Shown here piece by piece: positions 63,964 to 64,000 of a stretch of DNA of 64,000 bases. Both the position numbers and the translations under genes were made by a program. This DNA is from Flagellimonas sp. CMM7 (lineage in GTDB: Bacteria; Bacteroidota; Bacteroidia; Flavobacteriales; Flavobacteriaceae), in assembly GCF_021390195.1 (NCBI RefSeq), contig NZ_CP090003.1:2530001-2594000 (forward strand), in the 5' to 3' direction. The notes below the pieces were generated by a model. It had not been told where the DNA came from. It saw only the letters and a program-made list of their open reading frames with translations, and did not search any database. How positions within the stretch are numbered: position 1 is the first letter of the stretch; the number at the start of each line of letters is the position of its first letter.

Positions 63964-64000
63964 CTCCCCCTCTTGGGCTCGAACCAAGGACCCTCTTATT
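63964..64000 (-). tRNA. tRNA, 3' part (partial; probably tRNA-Asn)
   Basis: On the minus strand the sequence reads a variable loop GGGTC, a T-arm CTTGG-TTCGAGC-CCAAG, the acceptor strand AGGGGGA and discriminator G. The CCA end is not encoded. The anticodon lies outside the window. The U1-A72 acceptor pair implied by the 3' strand and the G73 discriminator fit tRNA-Asn, but the amino acid cannot be proven from this part. Confidence 0.88.

Noticed and set aside
1..64000. CRISPR arrays, insertion sequences, prophage or integrase genes
   Set aside because: I looked for regularly spaced repeats, transposase or integrase motifs and phage genes and saw none. The only mobile-like hint is gene decay around 46-46.8 kb, which lacks terminal repeats.

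Overview
The window comes from a gliding-type member of the Bacteroidota, most likely family Flavobacteriaceae. The evidence is a complete gldKLMN cluster (type IX secretion system, T9SS), a SusC/SusD polysaccharide-utilisation locus (PUL), several proteins with type IX 'type B' C-terminal sorting domains, PorP/SprF- and OmpA-type T9SS proteins, AT-rich spacers with Bacteroidota-style TAnnTTTG promoter elements, and no obvious Shine-Dalgarno sites. I do not assign a genus.

Layout. 1-6.2 kb: the 3' end of topA, an arginase-fold protein with a degenerate metal site, then gldK-gldL-gldM-gldN closed by a strong intrinsic terminator. 6.2-9.7 kb: FAD oxidoreductase, DUF983 protein, ABC-F ATPase. 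9.8-10.7 kb: a secreted protein with plant-type leucine-rich repeats. 10.8-16.6 kb: a translationally coupled RND efflux operon (adaptor, pump, TolC) with a perfect 16-bp palindrome on its putative promoter. 16.6-20.9 kb: CPXCG zinc protein, an orphan lipoprotein, an MFS drug transporter and a TauE/SafE exporter. 20.9-37.9 kb (minus strand): a PUL of susC, susD, a double LamG lipoprotein, two GH144-like enzymes, a GH3 enzyme, a sulfatase and an endonuclease/exonuclease/phosphatase-fold hydrolase, with its hybrid sensor/LuxR regulator upstream. The enzyme set points to beta-1,2-glucan or a decorated relative. The regulator is split by a one-base frameshift in a G6/C6 run.

38.2-44.8 kb: a small His/Cys-containing exported protein followed by a tightly packed ABC ATPase, TonB-dependent receptor and two ABC-2/DUF3526-type permeases, ending in a hairpin terminator. 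44.8-47.3 kb: a metallo-deacylase, a truncated SDR pseudogene, a startless open frame that may be a gene remnant, and a zinc-ribbon membrane protein. 47.3-63.5 kb: a cell-surface region with two divergent T9SS type B substrates, PorP/SprF and OmpA/PD40 partners, a phosphoacceptor-less receiver-like protein, a LytTR response regulator, a convergent giant LytS-type sensor kinase, and a duplicated-module secreted protein with calcium-binding-type repeats. The window ends inside a tRNA gene (probably Asn) on the minus strand, followed by its terminator.

The items most worth a second look are the split PUL regulator, the TonB receptor/ABC-2 module, the composition of the PUL with its sulfatase and phosphatase-fold genes, the adhesin/SprF/OmpA/pseudo-receiver/LytTR cluster, and the operator-like palindrome of the RND operon. 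Assignments rest on reading motifs by eye; no database search was possible.
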